Assembly (NCBI GenBank): GCA_030765045.1
Contig: CM060974.1
Coordinates: 49,414,839 to 49,478,838, forward strand
Source: Tenodera sinensis
Lineage: Eukaryota; Arthropoda; Insecta; Mantodea; Mantidae
Length of the DNA stretch: 64,000 nucleotides
Reading direction: 5' to 3'
Part shown: positions 43,540-56,575 of the stretch, piece after piece
Position numbering within the stretch: position 1 is the first letter of the stretch
How the letters are laid out: each line of letters starts with the position of its first letter
Program-made: the position numbers and the translations under genes
The notes under the pieces: generated by a model
What the model was told of the DNA's origin: nothing
Databases searched by the model: none
What the model saw: the letters and a program-made list of their open reading frames with translations, nothing else

Positions 43540-44460
43540 TGTTGTATTAATCTACAAATGCCCCCCAAAACAGTAGACCTCTAAATCCCATTTATGGAGC
43601 TAACGGAGTTCATTCTTTTTGTCTTGAATATTACCATGTTTCAACAGGTATTAGCAGCAAGTCAGTTCACATTCCTTAGCTCTCTGCTGGTAGCTGATCT
43701 AATGCATGACACACAATAAATATTGTAAGATGGTTGAAGTGTTTGACATAATGCAAATCAGACTCACAAACACATGCCAATTGTTCTTTTTCTGCCATCA
43801 CAGTCACAAAGAGCTCTACCGAATGTGATTGCTTGGTAACGTTTAAGGTGTGCATTTGAAAGATCTGCAGTTCAATTAGCACTAGGACCATCCTACAAAC
43901 TAATGTTTTGTCTAAGATCTATGCAGTCCTCATAACTCTTGTACATAAACTAGACTTGGAATATTTCCTTTCCCAGATATCATTACATTGCCTGTATCAT
44001 CTGTGTGCACGACATCGGTGCTATCTGTATTAACAACAACATTAAACACCACTTTGTTATGCTCAGGTCAGCTGTACAATTTTCACCTCTTGAGATAGAC
44101 AAACTGTATTTTGATACTAGAATCAGTTTTAGGCACCAAATGGTTTTTATGTTATTTGCATTCAAATGAGATAAATTTTATTCTGGAGTAGCAAACTTGT
44201 TGCATTCTGAATCCTGGCATTAACTGGAGGTATAGCTTCTAAATTAGCTTGTGTAGGAGGTATTAGAGCTTGTGAAGTAACTTCACAGAACATGGAACAC
44301 GTTTCGATGTGTGACAGTCATTTGGATATTGAGTATGAGATTAGAGGATGATGTGGACATGGGCAGCAGGTTGCTGTAGAGTTACAAAGGCACACAACAC
44401 TTCAGGAGTAGAGCATACGGTTCTGCCATCTCGTACACAGCTCACAGTATTGGCCACATT
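43540..44460. other. No recognised feature
   Basis: Intron DNA. Two short minus-strand frames (43676-43891, 43983-44165) have no recognisable domain. Confidence 0.35.
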
Positions 44461-44465
44461 TCATT

Positions 44466-45576
44466 TTTACTTTCTCTACTGGTAAGTATTGTATTGTATT
44501 GTATTCCACCCAAAAATTTGATGTTGAGATTTCACCAGAAATATGTTTTGAGACTCCTTAAATCCATAAAAAAAGCATTTTTGGAAATAGGTCTGTGTGT
44601 GGCGTCTGTTGACAGCATAACTCAAAAACGAAAAGTCACTTAAAACCCAAAATTGGTATTTAAGTTTAATGTCTTTCGAGGATGCGAAACAAAGATTTAG
44701 AAGAAAATAGCCCCATCCTAAACTCCCTTTACATGGAATTTTTTTGAAAATTTTGATCTTATTGAAAATAACTAGCAATTTTAATTAAAATGTCATATGT
44801 TTAAGATATTTGTATGATAAATGAAATGTATATTTGAATTTTCTGGCTATAAACTATGTAGTTCTGTTTACTCTGGATGACTTTTGAATAACTCGTAAAC
44901 CGTAAGAGATAGACAAAATCTTACTCCACAAAAAATGTTGTTGTTGTTAGCTAATGCTGGATTTCTGACAATGAAGTCATTAATCCTCTTGCTCTCCAAT
45001 ATTTTTCACTGATGGATGGGGCATTAGAAGGGGCCGGGCATATTTGAAGGTGGTCTCGATCCATTTCCTCTTGCAGATCACATAGAGGACAGAGTGGTGA
45101 AGAATATATCCCAATTCTGTTTAAATGTTTTGCCAGACAATCATGTCCTGTAATCAACCTGAAGGTAGCAACTGCTGTTTTTTGAGGATACTCAGGAATT
45201 ACTCCACAAAAAATGTAGGTCTTGCTAAAACACACAATTTATGTCCAAATAAACTTTTTGGTGAGTGAACCATTTCGAAGATATTTTTTGTTATTTGTGT
45301 TAGATTCGGAAAACTTAAACTGTCATAAAATGGAACATCATTCATTTTTTATGTTACGCATGCAAAGAGAATGGGATCTCAAAGCTTTAAAATATTTGAC
45401 TATCACTCAAAGCCTACTGTATTCTAATATTCCTCTTACACCTACAAGGAAATAAACAATAAGATAATTTGTACAAATGTGTATCTCAACACAAAGAAGA
45501 TGTAGTTATAAGAGTTAGTCAGAATTGTTGGTACAAGAGTAGAGAAAGTCAAGTGAATGCAACATATCAGATTTTT
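44466..45576 (-). repeat. CA-core dispersed repeat, copy h, split by LINE A
   Basis: Reverse copy from TTTTACTTTCTCTACTGG to GAATGCAACATATCAGATTT. LINE A is inserted at 44938-45200. The CA core is nearly absent (GTCTGTGTGTGGCGTC). Confidence 0.85.
44938..45200 (-). mobile_element. LINE A fragment, 263 bp, 15-bp TSD
   Basis: The 3' end of LINE A from YPQKTAVATFRL to LMTSLSEIQH plus the (CAA)n tail. ACTCCACAAAAAATG is repeated exactly at 44923-44937 and 45201-45215. Confidence 0.95.
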
Positions 45577-45681
45577 TTTTATAAAGTTTCTTACTGAAAC
45601 AAATGTACCTATATAACCATAAAATGCATACACATTTAACTCTAAAAGGCATATTATGAATTGAAAGTATGATTCAGAACT

Positions 45682-45927
45682 TTTGTTTTAATTAACGTCC
45701 TCCAACTTTAAGTCATATCGGACGAATGAATGAAATGAAATGGGTGAAATGCTCAAATGAGCCCGAGGTCCATGGAGCTTTAAGTTACCCAACATTCATT
45801 TTCTCAGGGTAGGGAAAACCTTGGAAAAAAAACCTTACCCGGATAACTTATCCTAAGCGAGATTCGAACTCTTAACCTCTTGAACGTGAGGGAGACACGC
45901 TAACCATCACATTACCGAGGCTGGCAC
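45682..45927 (-). repeat. tRNA-derived SINE (family S3), TSD GATTCAGAACT
   Basis: Same family as 31890-32139. GATTCAGAACT flanks it (45671-45681 and 45928-45938). The B box is degraded (GAGTTCGAATCTC retained, first half altered). Confidence 0.9.
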
Positions 45928-46109
45928 GATTCAGAACTGGTCAGGTGTAACACAAAATGAGATTTACAGGCTAAGACATGATTATTCCCATGGGTGTGTT
46001 TAGAAAACCTACATATGCACGGTTCCATATATGATATGTGTGTATCCTGTATTTTCGAAGGTGCATGTCAAATCGCAGGCTTCCACCAGTGTTGCTGCTT
46101 CTTTTTGGA

Positions 46110-46325
46110 CATCTATATCTTTGTCAATTGCTCACATTTTATATTATACTTAGGTACTCATCCATATCATTAGTGCTTATTTTACGTTGTACATTTATGT
46201 CAGTTGGGCTCATTTTATGGTAGACCTGTATGCATGTTTAAATCAGTTGGATTCATTTTATGTTGGTCATCTATGTACATTTATATCAGTTGGGCTCATT
46301 ATACATTTTTTGACATCTATGTATG
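46110..46325 (+). repeat. Degenerate 45-50 bp tandem repeat
   Basis: Units contain TCAGTTGGGCTCATTTTAT and a GACATCTATGTACATTTATA-like part, four to five times; one more unit occurs at 46945-46995. Confidence 0.65.
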
Positions 46326-46424
46326 TATATGAGGTGGGTCTTCCCATCTTGCAAATTGGTAAGTAGGCAACCTTTTGCCTTTTATAGATGATTCAAAATG
46401 CAGATGTTGATAGTGCTTTCACCA

Positions 46425-46540
46425 GCCCGCTGATTAGGGCTATGTTGGTGCTCATTGTTAGCATGCCCTAATAGTGCAGGAGTTAACATGCTGGAAGGCC
46501 ATATAGAAGGTCCTAGGTTCAACTCATGCAAATTAATAAT
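46425..46540 (+). repeat. tRNA-like SINE fragment
   Basis: TAGTGCAGGAGTTAACATGC and GGTCCTAGGTTCAACTC resemble A and B boxes. Single copy in the window. Confidence 0.4.
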
Positions 46541-47149
46541 GTTTTCGTTCATTTCTGTTTGTTTTGAGAATGTTCTACAAATCATGTTTTTTTCTGAATG
46601 GACTAGAAAGTGTCTTTTCCTATAAATACAATATTTTGATATCATTGCCTAGTTTGTATGTGTGCACTGCTTTCAGTAAACTCTTAGAACAATTTATTGG
46701 CTTTCTTTTGTATGAAAGAATAGCTTTGAATAGTAAAATATCATGTCATGATCCCTTATGTTTCTAAGCTATAATTGCAATGTTTTAAGCATTACAAGAG
46801 CAAGTCACTTCAAGTATACCACTGCAAAACAGTAATTTTGGCTCAAATTCATAGAAACCATGTACTTGATAGTATACAGCACAGCCTGTAAAATGTTGGG
46901 ACTGCTTAACTTCTCAATCCGCAGACTGGGAAGACTTATCCAGACATTTATGTACTTTATATCTGTTGGGCTCATTGTACATTGGGCATCTAGATTACTT
47001 TGAAATGTCAGGTGTTCTTTTCCGCACATCTATGATTATAATCCAATTTGTAAACAAAGTGCTTTAATGGACAAATGTTGTGCAGGACACTTAAATCGCT
47101 TTGTATAAATGATTTTGTGACACTTTATGTTTGAATTCTTATGTTATAG

Positions 47150-47181
47150 GACGAAGACTTCCCTCCAGTAACAACTTCAAG
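47150..47181 (+). CDS. C2H2 zinc-finger gene, 32-nt micro-exon
   Basis: Lies between GTTATAG and GTAAGG. It enters in phase 0 from the first exon and leaves in phase 2, encoding DEDFPPVTTS plus two bases of an Arg codon completed by the next exon. The exact phase match on both sides is the main evidence. Confidence 0.75.
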
Positions 47182-47961
47182 GTAAGGTTTGTCTCTTGGC
47201 TAAAGTTTCAGTTAGCCTTACTGCTTCTTGTCTGATACTTTATTTTAATTCTTACAAAAATGTGACATCCTCATTATTGCAGGTGTCTCATTGTGTTTGT
47301 GAACTGATACAAATGAAGATATAATACTTTGTAATTTTTTTTAAAAAGCCTTTAAATGCTTTCTGTTTCCTCTGTGTTATTTTTAAAAACTCTGGATGGT
47401 GAAGTAATATGTGTAACAAAGCTCCAATATGTTTACAGTGTTGTTCCTGTACTTCTCTGCCTTCTCTTGCATTTCCTTTCAGTGTATTTATTGTTTACAA
47501 TGGATGTTGGGATGAAGTTTTAACTATTATTTGTGATTTCACTTCTTCAGAATTGATTTTTACATAGTACCACATACACAAAAAATGTACATATTATTAA
47601 AGCACACAGTTTATGTCAAAATTATATTTGAATAATTAACCCACTGTGAGAAATTCTATATTGGTTTCAGTTTTCCAATAGTTATATTTTTCTCAAATTG
47701 TAAATAACTTGTTTTTATTGGTATTCATAGAGAGAAAATGGAATTCAAAGCCATCACATAGCAACCAGCTCTTAAAGGATTGGGGTATCACTTAACGCTA
47801 GTGAATTCCCCAAGCCCAATTGTGCCTACATATAAGAAAATGTCATGAAACAATTTCTGCAAATCTTTGTCTCAACATGAAATACATAGAACAATTAGGA
47901 TTTGTAATAGTTTGTACAAGCATGAGTAGTGCAAATCATATGCATTCAACACAGAACTTTT
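47182..47961. other. Intron 2, 5' part, no feature seen
   Basis: AT-rich intron DNA following the micro-exon. Confidence 0.4.
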
Positions 47962-47968
47962 TTATTGA

Positions 47969-48212
47969 GCTTGTTTCAAATTTGATAGATTAACGTCCTC
48001 CGACATACATCACATTGAATGATGAATGAATGAAATTGTGGAAATGGTCCCCAAATGAGGCCAAGGTCCACAGAGCTTAAAGTTACATGATATTTGTCTT
48101 TTCAGGACAAGCGAAAACCTTAGGAAGAACTTTATCCAGATAACTCACCCTAACTGGGATTCTAACTCAAGATCTCTCGAATAAGAAATAAATATGCTAC
48201 CACCAGGCGGGC
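47969..48212 (-). repeat. tRNA-derived SINE (family S3), diverged
   Basis: Aligned to the other S3 copies through GTCCTCCGACATACATCACA and GGTCCACAGAGCTTAAAG. TTATTGA flanks it (47962-47968 and 48213-48219). Confidence 0.8.
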
Positions 48213-48219
48213 TTATTGA

Positions 48220-48778
48220 ACCAGTGAAGGGGTATAGCAATACTAATAGTCTTCTGATTTTGAACTATCCTTTCTCCAATGAATTGGCAGCTTCTTATTT
48301 GTTTCTTAAAGAGAGAATATTAAGCTGTAATGCTCCAAAGGTTTTTGTTTTCTGTTACCCATATTTCTTGTCTTTCTATATTCTCTTCATTCCTTCCTAC
48401 TTTCCAAAAATCTCTAGTCTCTTTCTTTCATCTGGTCTCCATACATCCCATTCATATCCTGTTTAGGGTTTTTTCTATCTCATTTTTCTATCACTCACTT
48501 TCTGTTGGTCGTTGTTATTATGTCCTAGGTTCCTCTTTCCATGTATCTATTCCAATATTTCATAATAGTTTTTGTCCTATTTCTACCTGCTCATTCTGCT
48601 CCTTTCAGTGCTGGTCGTGTTAATCTTAGTACTTTGTTGCAAAGCAATATTAAACTCCTAGTTTCCTGCTTGCTTCTGTTATCTCCCAAGCATCTAATGC
48701 TTTGTCATCCTTGATTCCACGATTGCTTCACAAATTCGCTCTGGCCAATTTATTGTCATTTCTGATACTCTATGCTTA
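48220..48778. other. Pyrimidine-rich intron DNA
   Basis: CT-rich stretch at about 48290-48620; no exon or element recognised. Confidence 0.35.
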
Positions 48779-48780
48779 TA

Positions 48781-49601
48781 CAGGATGTCCAAAAAACACT
48801 GACAATGCTTAGTATTTTGTGCAGTACAACAAACTGATCAGTTTTCAAATAGGAACCCCTGTCTGGAAATGCACAGTTTGGATGTCTACATTGAGCTGTC
48901 TACATTACAAACAGGCTTCAAACTGTGTACCTCCTACATCATTGCAGAATCTATTCAATGGGGGTGAGCCTCATGTCCATGATGCAATACATGCGGTTGT
49001 CTTTGAAGATTTTAAATTGCTCCGTGGACTCAAGCCATTAGGTCCTCTGCTGACATTACAGGAGTACCATACACCATACCTTTTATACAACTTCACAGAA
49101 CATAGTCGAGAAGTGTTAGATCTTGTAACTGTGCTGTCCAGGAACTGGTCCACTTCTACCAATTCATCGATTTGAATATGCGATGTTGACGGGACTCTGC
49201 ACATTTACATCAAAGTATGATTTGGCTTATGTCAGCTATTTCTACAGGTTTGTACTGGTACAAGTTGCACTGCTGTTAAAAAATGTTACTGAACTGGAAA
49301 CTACACAAGTAACACAGAAGGTTGCCCACCAAGGACCTTATGGAGGAATTTAGAGCATGCGCAGGAATGTTATTATGCTCAGGTCATTCATCCCAGTACA
49401 CAGATGGTTAAAGGGTTGCATACCTTCCATTTTAAGATACCAAAATGAGTGTTAACAAATTGTCACAACCGTTTGTTCTGTAACTTTGATGCTCTCAGCA
49501 TCCAGACCATACATTTTCAGATAGGGTTGCTATTTGAAAACCAATCTGTTTGCCATCCTGTACAACACACTAAGCATTGTTGGTGTTTTTTGGGACACCT
49601 G
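48781..49601. mobile_element. TA-flanked TIR element, 821 bp, non-autonomous
   Basis: Ends CAGGATGTCCAAAAAACAC and GTGTTTTTTGGGACACCTG form inverted repeats that extend about 110 bp at lower identity, with TA on both sides (48779-48780 and 49602-49603). This fits a Tc1/mariner-type non-autonomous element. Frames inside (118 codons plus, 77 codons minus) match nothing I know. Confidence 0.65.
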
Positions 49602-49879
49602 TACACCCTTTGCTAGTGCATTTTTTCAGCACACTTTCTATACATCAGTGCTGCTCAGCCACACTTCTAAGTAATTTAACTTTCTCAGTACCTCTATATC
49701 TTTCATAATTTAAATGCCATTGTTCAACTTTCCTAAATTTGTCTCTGCTTTTGTGCACTACCATTTTTTCTTTCTCTGCATATATTGTTGCTCCCCATGC
49801 TGCAAAATATTGATCTATATTGTTGATGACTTTATAAACCTATTATTGTTTTCACCCCTACGACTGGATCATCTACATA

Positions 49880-50300
49880 TAGTAAACTAGTGGTTTAGGT
49901 TAAGGTTGTTTTCCTTGATGTAGCTCTCTGTATGGCAATGTTTTCTGTAAGTGCCAAATTCTATTTTTTTTGTGCCTCATGAATTTCAGGTCCAGAAATG
50001 GTAGCCAACTTTCTTTTCTGAATTCTAGGAGAATTTGATAGCTGGGTTCTGTAGGTTAAGGATTTAGAGGACATCTTCTGAAAGTTTCTTTGGTATGATG
50101 ACAAAGATGTCATCAATATATCTTACCTAAATCTTCAACATGTGTGGGAAGCTTGTCAGCATGCAATATTTCACAGCTTAATAAACACACCACTGACAGA
50201 TGAGAAATGTAAAAATGAACAACACATCAAGATAGAAGCAAAAAATGGATTCAAAGCAGATTTAGTGGAAAGCCTCATCAGAAAATATGAAAATATGAAC
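49880..50300. pseudogene. Inverted Penelope-like remnant
   Basis: Minus strand 50125-49880 reads YIDDIFVIIPKKL, then NPAIKF, a PFLDLKF-like region and YRKHCHTESYIK, matching RT boxes of Penelope-like elements. Plus strand 50155-50300 reads HSLINTPLTDEKCKNEQHIK and NGFKADLVESLIRK, the RT-to-nuclease connector. The two parts point away from each other, as in the head-to-head pair at 24602. Confidence 0.65.
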
Positions 50301-50619
50301 ATCACAACATTGAACAATGGATCGAAGCCAAACCCACATATCGGAAATTCACATTCCACCAAAGATGCACAATTGCACAAACTGTTCCAGGAACATAACA
50401 TTATACTAGAGTATCCCTTAGACTTTCTGAATGTTCTGTAAATAAGCTTACTCAATGGTGTGAGATAACTTTACAATGAAAATAAGCTTATCATTTTTTT
50501 TATATTACACCAAGAATGACTTATGGAAGATTTTGCTTAGAAACAGTACCGTAACTAATGAAATGTGGATTATACAGAGGAAAAGAAACAATCTTATGTG
50601 TTAGTCAATGATTATCTAC

Positions 50620-51241
<622 letters not shown>

Positions 51242-51430
51242 TTTTATATCTTTTCTAGAAACTATTCTTACAAATTCTTAATTGAAATGTCTCCCTGATG
51301 CTATTAGGGTTCCCGATGGCTAGGGAGTCTTTATTTTTCCAACCTCTCCACTTCTCTAATTTCTCTATAAAATCTTAACCCCTAACATGCTGACCTGTCA
51401 TGGCATGTAATACGTCCTATGATTGGTAAT

Positions 51431-51696
51431 CAGAGGATATGGTCTGTGAATTTATTTTGATAATTCTCCCGGTCAGGTCGGTGAGACCCGTAAACCAACG
51501 ACAGGTGTAGTCCTCCAGGCATTCTGGGGGTTGTGAGAGAGCGATTTGACCGCCAAAACATAAAAATATGGTGCTCTCTAAAAAGCGGTTACTATTACTG
51601 CTATTACTCTCTTCAATATCATCAGTGAAAAATATTGGAGAGCAAGAGGATTAATGACTTCATTGTCAGAAATCCAGCATTAGCTAACAACAACAT
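51431..51696 (+). repeat. SINE-like element with LINE A tail, copy 3
   Basis: Full-length match to copy 2, from GGATATGGTCTGTGAATTTA to AGCATTAGCTAACAACAAC. No clear duplication found. Confidence 0.88.
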
Positions 51697-51704
51697 TAAT
51701 ATAA

Positions 51705-52260
51705 GTGCTGAGGCTTTCACGGCCTCAGATGAAGATGCTGGACGCAGTTTCCAGCGAAACGTCGGAGGAAGGTAATCCAACTCGACCACGGCCCACAAAC
51801 CCGGAAAATCTACTTAACATAGTTAACAACAACATTATACTAGCCCGTTGCAACAAGGTTAATCTGGGAAACCTACTGAACCATACATTAAAGGCACAAT
51901 ACCAGCCACTTCAAAATTCGGTGCGTGCCAAATAAAATGCAAAAATTTCCCAGAAGTATATATCGGCAAACGAAAGAGAACCTGAAAAAGAGACTTCAGG
52001 AACACATGAGGAACATAAAATTTAAAGTTATAAGTTATATATATAATTAACAAGTCAGCAGTAGCCAATCATTAGTGGTCAACTCAGCACAACATAAAAC
52101 AGGATATCAAATTATTAAAACTAAAAATTACAGGTGAATTGATAATATAAAAGAAATACAAATAACGAATAATGCTCAGCTAGTTATGAATTTTGAAATG
52201 GAAGAGATGACATGCTGAAGTATATATCCAGTAACCCAGATAGCAGGGACAGCTGCAACA
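51705..52260 (+). pseudogene. Penelope-like fragment with GIY-YIG remnant
   Basis: Starts GAGGCTTTCACGGCCTC, then GATGAAGATGCTGG-loop-CCAGCGAAACGTCGG (the terminal hammerhead-like signature) and CCACGGCCCACAAACCCGG. Further on, a decayed frame reads KFPEVYIGKRKR, then NKSAVANH, which match the GIY-YIG domain (VYIG, SAVAEH). Confidence 0.7.
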
Positions 52261-52668
52261 GATTCTGCCTCTTCAACCACCAGTTAAGTAACGGTCCGTA
52301 ATGTAGAATGGTCATTGAAATGCATTGAGATAAAAAGTAAGTTAAGTGAAACTAACAGTCCTACTTTGATGTTAAGGCAAATCTGGAGGCTGTTGTAATT
52401 CTCAGTGCAGGTAACAATCATGATATTAACAGTCTGATGTTTGTGCAAATACAACCAATAACATTTTCATTAATTATTATTTCTTGATATAGTGGGTTCA
52501 TAAAGTTAATTCAGTTGTAATGAACAACATAGTTTCTGTACATGAGGATTTACAACTGCAGTTATCGCTTATTTCTGAGCATACACTTATTAGCAAATAG
52601 AGGTTCTGTTTTCAGATTTAATAATTGATTATTCTACTTAATAATGCTAAGTTGTCCAACATTTTCAG

Positions 52669-53767
52669 ATTGTGTATGGAAGCAGTTTCTGGTGCTGTCA
52701 GTGGTAAATCACCATTACCCTCTGCTGAAGTCTCAGGATGTGACACAGGTTTCTATAATGGAAAGCATCATCTTGAATTTGAACATCAGGAAAGTGATGT
52801 TACAGAAATGCCAACTGCAGAAAAACATCTCTCAGAACAAGCTGGTAACTGTAGTGATGATGGGGAAAAGTACATAAGGCCTTTATCCTTGAAACAAAGA
52901 ACGTTGATTCATAAGAGCGAAAGACCACACAAATGTGAAGCTTGTGATAAGAGCTTTACACGATATTCAAATTTGAAAAGACATAATTTAATTCACGAAG
53001 GTAAAAAGGCACACCAATGTAAAGTTTGTGATAAGAGCTTTACACAGTTTTCAAATTTGAAAATACATAATTTGATTCATCAGGATAAGAAACCACACGA
53101 ATGCAAAGTTTGTGATAAGAGCTTTACACGGTTGTCACGTTTAGAAGAGCATACTTTGATTCATGAAGGTATAAAACCACACAAATGCAAAGTCTGTGAT
53201 AAGAGCTTCACACGGTTGTCACATTTAAAAATGCATATTATGATTCATGAAGGTAAGAAGCCACACAAATGCAAAGATTGTGATAAGAGCTTTACTCGAT
53301 TGTCTCGTTTAGAAGAACATACTTTGATTCATGAAGGTAAGAAACCGCACAAATGCAAAGTTTGTGATAAGAGCTTTACACGGTTGTCACGTTTGCAGGA
53401 GCATAATTTGATTCATGAAGGTAAGAAGCCACACAAATGCACAAGTTGTGGCAAGAGCTTTACTCACTTGTCAAATTTGAAAACACATAATCTGATTCAT
53501 GAAGGTAACAGGCCATATCAGTGCAAAATTTGTAGTAAGAGCTTTTCACGGTTGTCACATTTGCAAACACATAACTTCATTCATGAAGGTAAGAAGCCAC
53601 ACCAATGCAAAGTTTGTGCTAAGAGCTTTACTCAGTTGTCACATTTGAAAACGCATATATTGATTCATGAGGATAAGAAGCCACACCAGTGTACAATTTG
53701 TGATAAGAGCTTCACTCAGTTGCAACATTTGAAAAGACATTATTTTACACATAAAGATGATAAGTAG
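52669..53767 (+). CDS. C2H2 zinc-finger gene, terminal exon with ten fingers
   Basis: Starts after CATTTTCAG and ends at TAG 53765-53767. The first residues complete Arg then LCMEAVSG. A linker of about 85 residues ends with LSLKQRTLIHKSERP, which looks like a finger that lost its cysteines. Ten C2H2 fingers of exactly 28 residues follow (52927-53766), with HKCKVCDKSFTRLS-type cores and the linker HEGKKP in place of TGEKP. The product is probably a nuclear DNA-binding transcription factor. Fingers 3 and 5 share the helix RLSRLEEH. Total protein about 527 residues. Confidence 0.93.
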
Positions 53768-53844
53768 TGTTGGGTCAAGCCAAGCCACTCAGCAGTCAGA
53801 GACGTTTCAAGGCAAGCATTTCCATTTCCAACCCAAGGAGGTGG

Positions 53845-54060
53845 TTATGGTTCTTTGTGAAAGTATTATCTGCCTGTGTGGTGTGGAGCATATTTGCCTC
53901 TCATTCAAATGGTCCTGAGTTTGAATCACATTTAGGGTACATTACCTTAATAATATTTTTCCCTGGTTTTCCATTTTCCTACATTAATAATGTTGAGTAA
54001 TTGTAAGCACTGTGGATCTCTATGCTGTGCTAAGCATAACTTCACCCAATTATTTCTTTG
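53845..54060 (+). repeat. tRNA-like SINE in the 3' UTR region
   Basis: GTGTGGTGTGGAGCATATTT (A-box-like) and CCTGAGTTTGAATCACA (B-box-like) at tRNA spacing, 80 bp past the zinc-finger stop. It may lie in the transcribed 3' UTR; an AATAAA candidate follows near 54490. Confidence 0.5.
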
Positions 54061-54938
54061 ATATGTTATGGTTAAAAGTAGGTTGTATTTATTAACTTTG
54101 TTCTATAGGAATATCTGATTTATGTGCAGATTTTGCATAGAAAATAGCAATTTTGCCTTTGGTATTTAAGATAAAAGTTCTCTTATGACTTCAAGGCAAA
54201 TGAATACTTGGTAAGTCCATGTAAGACATCTGTCTCTGTTAGAAATAATTTCTTAGTTAGCTTTTGTTTCTTTTTAGAAAATAATCATCCTTGATAATGA
54301 GTGCAAGAGTGGTAGCAGATGGGGTGAAATCCTTAATTCCTGGGAAGTTGTACTAGTTTTTAAGGTGGAAGAAAAAATGTTTAAGAGACCTTAGATCTAT
54401 AAAACATAGCAAATGCGGGTTTCTCATAAATTTGGCGAACAGGAAAGCTAAACGCAAACTTTCGTGTTCATCAATTTCATATAAAGGAGGAAATAAAATC
54501 AACCTTAAGTAACATATTAAGATGTAATGACAATATTAACACTCCCAGCTTTATCAAGCATAATAACAAGTTTTAAAAACTGTTGTTTGTGGTTTTACTT
54601 GTTCCCTTCTGTTTATTGTCCATTAGCCCCACGTTCTTGCTACATTTTTCTGGAAAACTTCTGTCTCTGGTTTTAGTTTTACACTGCCATTTTCATACTG
54701 AAATACACAATCTGTATCACAGATATAATTTAATGGTGCCAATTTCTGGTTTTTCTCCCCTTTCCCTTTTCCATTGCAAATACCTGCTAGTCAGAACTAT
54801 TATTTAATACTGTTTTCCCATTTTGTAATGAAGCCCATCTTACTCAATTTTAAACTATTCCTAAGCAGGAATATATTGTGAGTAAAATAATGTGGATAGA
54901 ATAATAAGACATATGAATTGCCATTGGACTGTTCTAAA
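54061..54938. other. Probable 3' UTR and downstream DNA of the zinc-finger gene
   Basis: No other coding sequence seen. AATAAA at about 54493 is the first convincing poly(A) signal after the stop. Confidence 0.4.
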
Positions 54939-54951
54939 TGCTCATGAGAGT

Positions 54952-55165
54952 TAAGGCTAGGGATTTTTTCTGGGCATAAAAGCTGTGGTTTGCTGGAGTT
55001 CTGAGGTCCAAAACCTTCACCGAGAAGACTCAGACTATGCCACCGATATGTCCACCACAGGTGTGGACGAAACATCTGGACCTCAAAACTCCAGCAGACC
55101 ACGGCTTTTAAGTCCGGAAGAAATCTCTAGCCATAATTCTAACTCCGGCCATGAAAGCTTCCGAC
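54952..55165. mobile_element. 214-bp Penelope-type foldback, 13-bp TSD
   Basis: Inverted arms about 54955-55012 and 55076-55135 contain CTGGAGTTCTGAGGTCC / GGACCTCAAAACTCCAG. Between them GTCCACC-loop-GTGTGGACGAAACATC repeats the stem-GAAAC signature. TGCTCATGAGAGT flanks it (54939-54951 and 55166-55178). Confidence 0.8.
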
Positions 55166-55178
55166 TGCTCATGAGAGT

Positions 55179-55799
55179 ATTTTTCAGTCTGGTTAGTTCA
55201 AAATATGCCAAGGCAAAAACACTCCTAAGAGTGAGTTTAGTGATAAGTGTATAAGAGAGGGAGCTATATACTGCAATCAGAGTAGCTACAAAACAAGAAT
55301 GATCATGGAACTAGCCAACACAGTGATATTGCTCTCAAGGCATTGCTAGTTTTATGTGCAAGGTAGTTTTCAGTATGACAAAAACAGTCAATTCTTCCAT
55401 GCTTATCACCTGCTCACTAGCAACTGGCAGTACAGAGAGAGTAACATCAGTGTATTGGCTAGGCCCAAGCTCATTCTTGTGTTTTAACTATTCTAAGTAT
55501 GCACAGGGCTGCAATTCGGGTGCATTTATTTATTGTCTTAGAGGCTACAAAGCCCTATTAGACATTGCCAGTGTGATTGAATCCTATATAACATAGGTTT
55601 TCTCAAGCACCCAAAAATAAAATAATACTATTATAAATAAATGAAAATACAAAATAAGTCTCACAAGTATGGCAACTACATTCATCTGTTTTTCTTTCTT
55701 CATATTTCAGTTTAAGTCATTATGCAGTTAATGCAGTAGACTTCACAATTCAATCACAAAGTATCACACAAAAGCAAATTTTGTCAGATTAGATTCAAA
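55179..55799. other. No recognised feature
   Basis: AT-rich DNA, no credible exon or repeat. Confidence 0.35.
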
Positions 55800-56165
55800 A
55801 CTAGGAGGCACTATGACCAAGCAGTTAGAGCATTTCCCTACCCCCTAGGTGGCCCGGATTCGATCCCATGGACCCGCATGTGGTATTTGTGCTGGATAAC
55901 CCATGTCAGGATGGGTTTTCTTCAGTTTCCCCTGCCACTCATTCCACCAATTGCTCCACTGGCACGTTTCCAATCATCTATGTTGTCTGCATTTCATATT
56001 ATCGTCTTTTACACACTGTCATACCTGGTACTTGGCTGACCAACCACTTCCAGGTCTTCACTCTGTGCAGTCTATGGTTCCTCCACTTCCCGATAGGCGT
56101 CTGACCCAAGGCACATACTTGTAAGTCTTAGGGGTCGTAGGCCTTGCATAAGGGGAAGGTAAACA
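55800..56165 (+). repeat. tRNA-derived SINE (family S1), long copy
   Basis: GACCAAGCAGTTAGAGCATT (A box) and GGCCCGGATTCGATCCC (B box) are intact. The body shares GATGGGTTTTCTTCAGTTTC and TGCCACTCATTCCACC with family S1 and continues with a longer 3' part ending GGGGTCGTAGGCCTTGCATA, which the other two copies lack. Confidence 0.8.
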
Positions 56166-56575
56166 GGAAAAAAATAAAAAAAGAAGAAAGAAAAATACTT
56201 AAAACTAATGATAAGCTTTTTCAGAGAAAAGTTCTTACTTGCACAAGCAGTAGCACAAGAATTAACAGATATAGAATCCTGTGCTTTCATAGGTATGATA
56301 TAACTACTTTTAATTTTCTTGGAAATTAGGGCTCTAACAACAGGCACTTCCAGCAATGCATGCACAGTATGCTACATATGATGTGGTTTACCATCCTCAA
56401 AGATTGTTTTTCTATGAAAGAAGAACTGATAAATAATGAAGGTACATGGGCTACAGAATTCTGAAGTCGTAATGTTGATTCAGAAACAATTACTCATATA
56501 ATATTAGTAACTTTTTAACATAAAAACAAACTTAGAGACTAATAATAATTAACATGCATATTAATTCAAGAACAG
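56166..56575. other. No recognised feature
   Basis: A-rich DNA between the SINE and a tail-like repeat. Confidence 0.35.

Noticed and set aside
45222..45455. 77-codon plus-strand frame
   Set aside because: Falls inside reverse copy h of the dispersed repeat and is not conserved in other copies.
48819..49175. 118-codon frame inside the TA-flanked element as a transposase
   Set aside because: No DDE/DDD motifs or helix-turn-helix; a 77-codon frame on the other strand is equally open.
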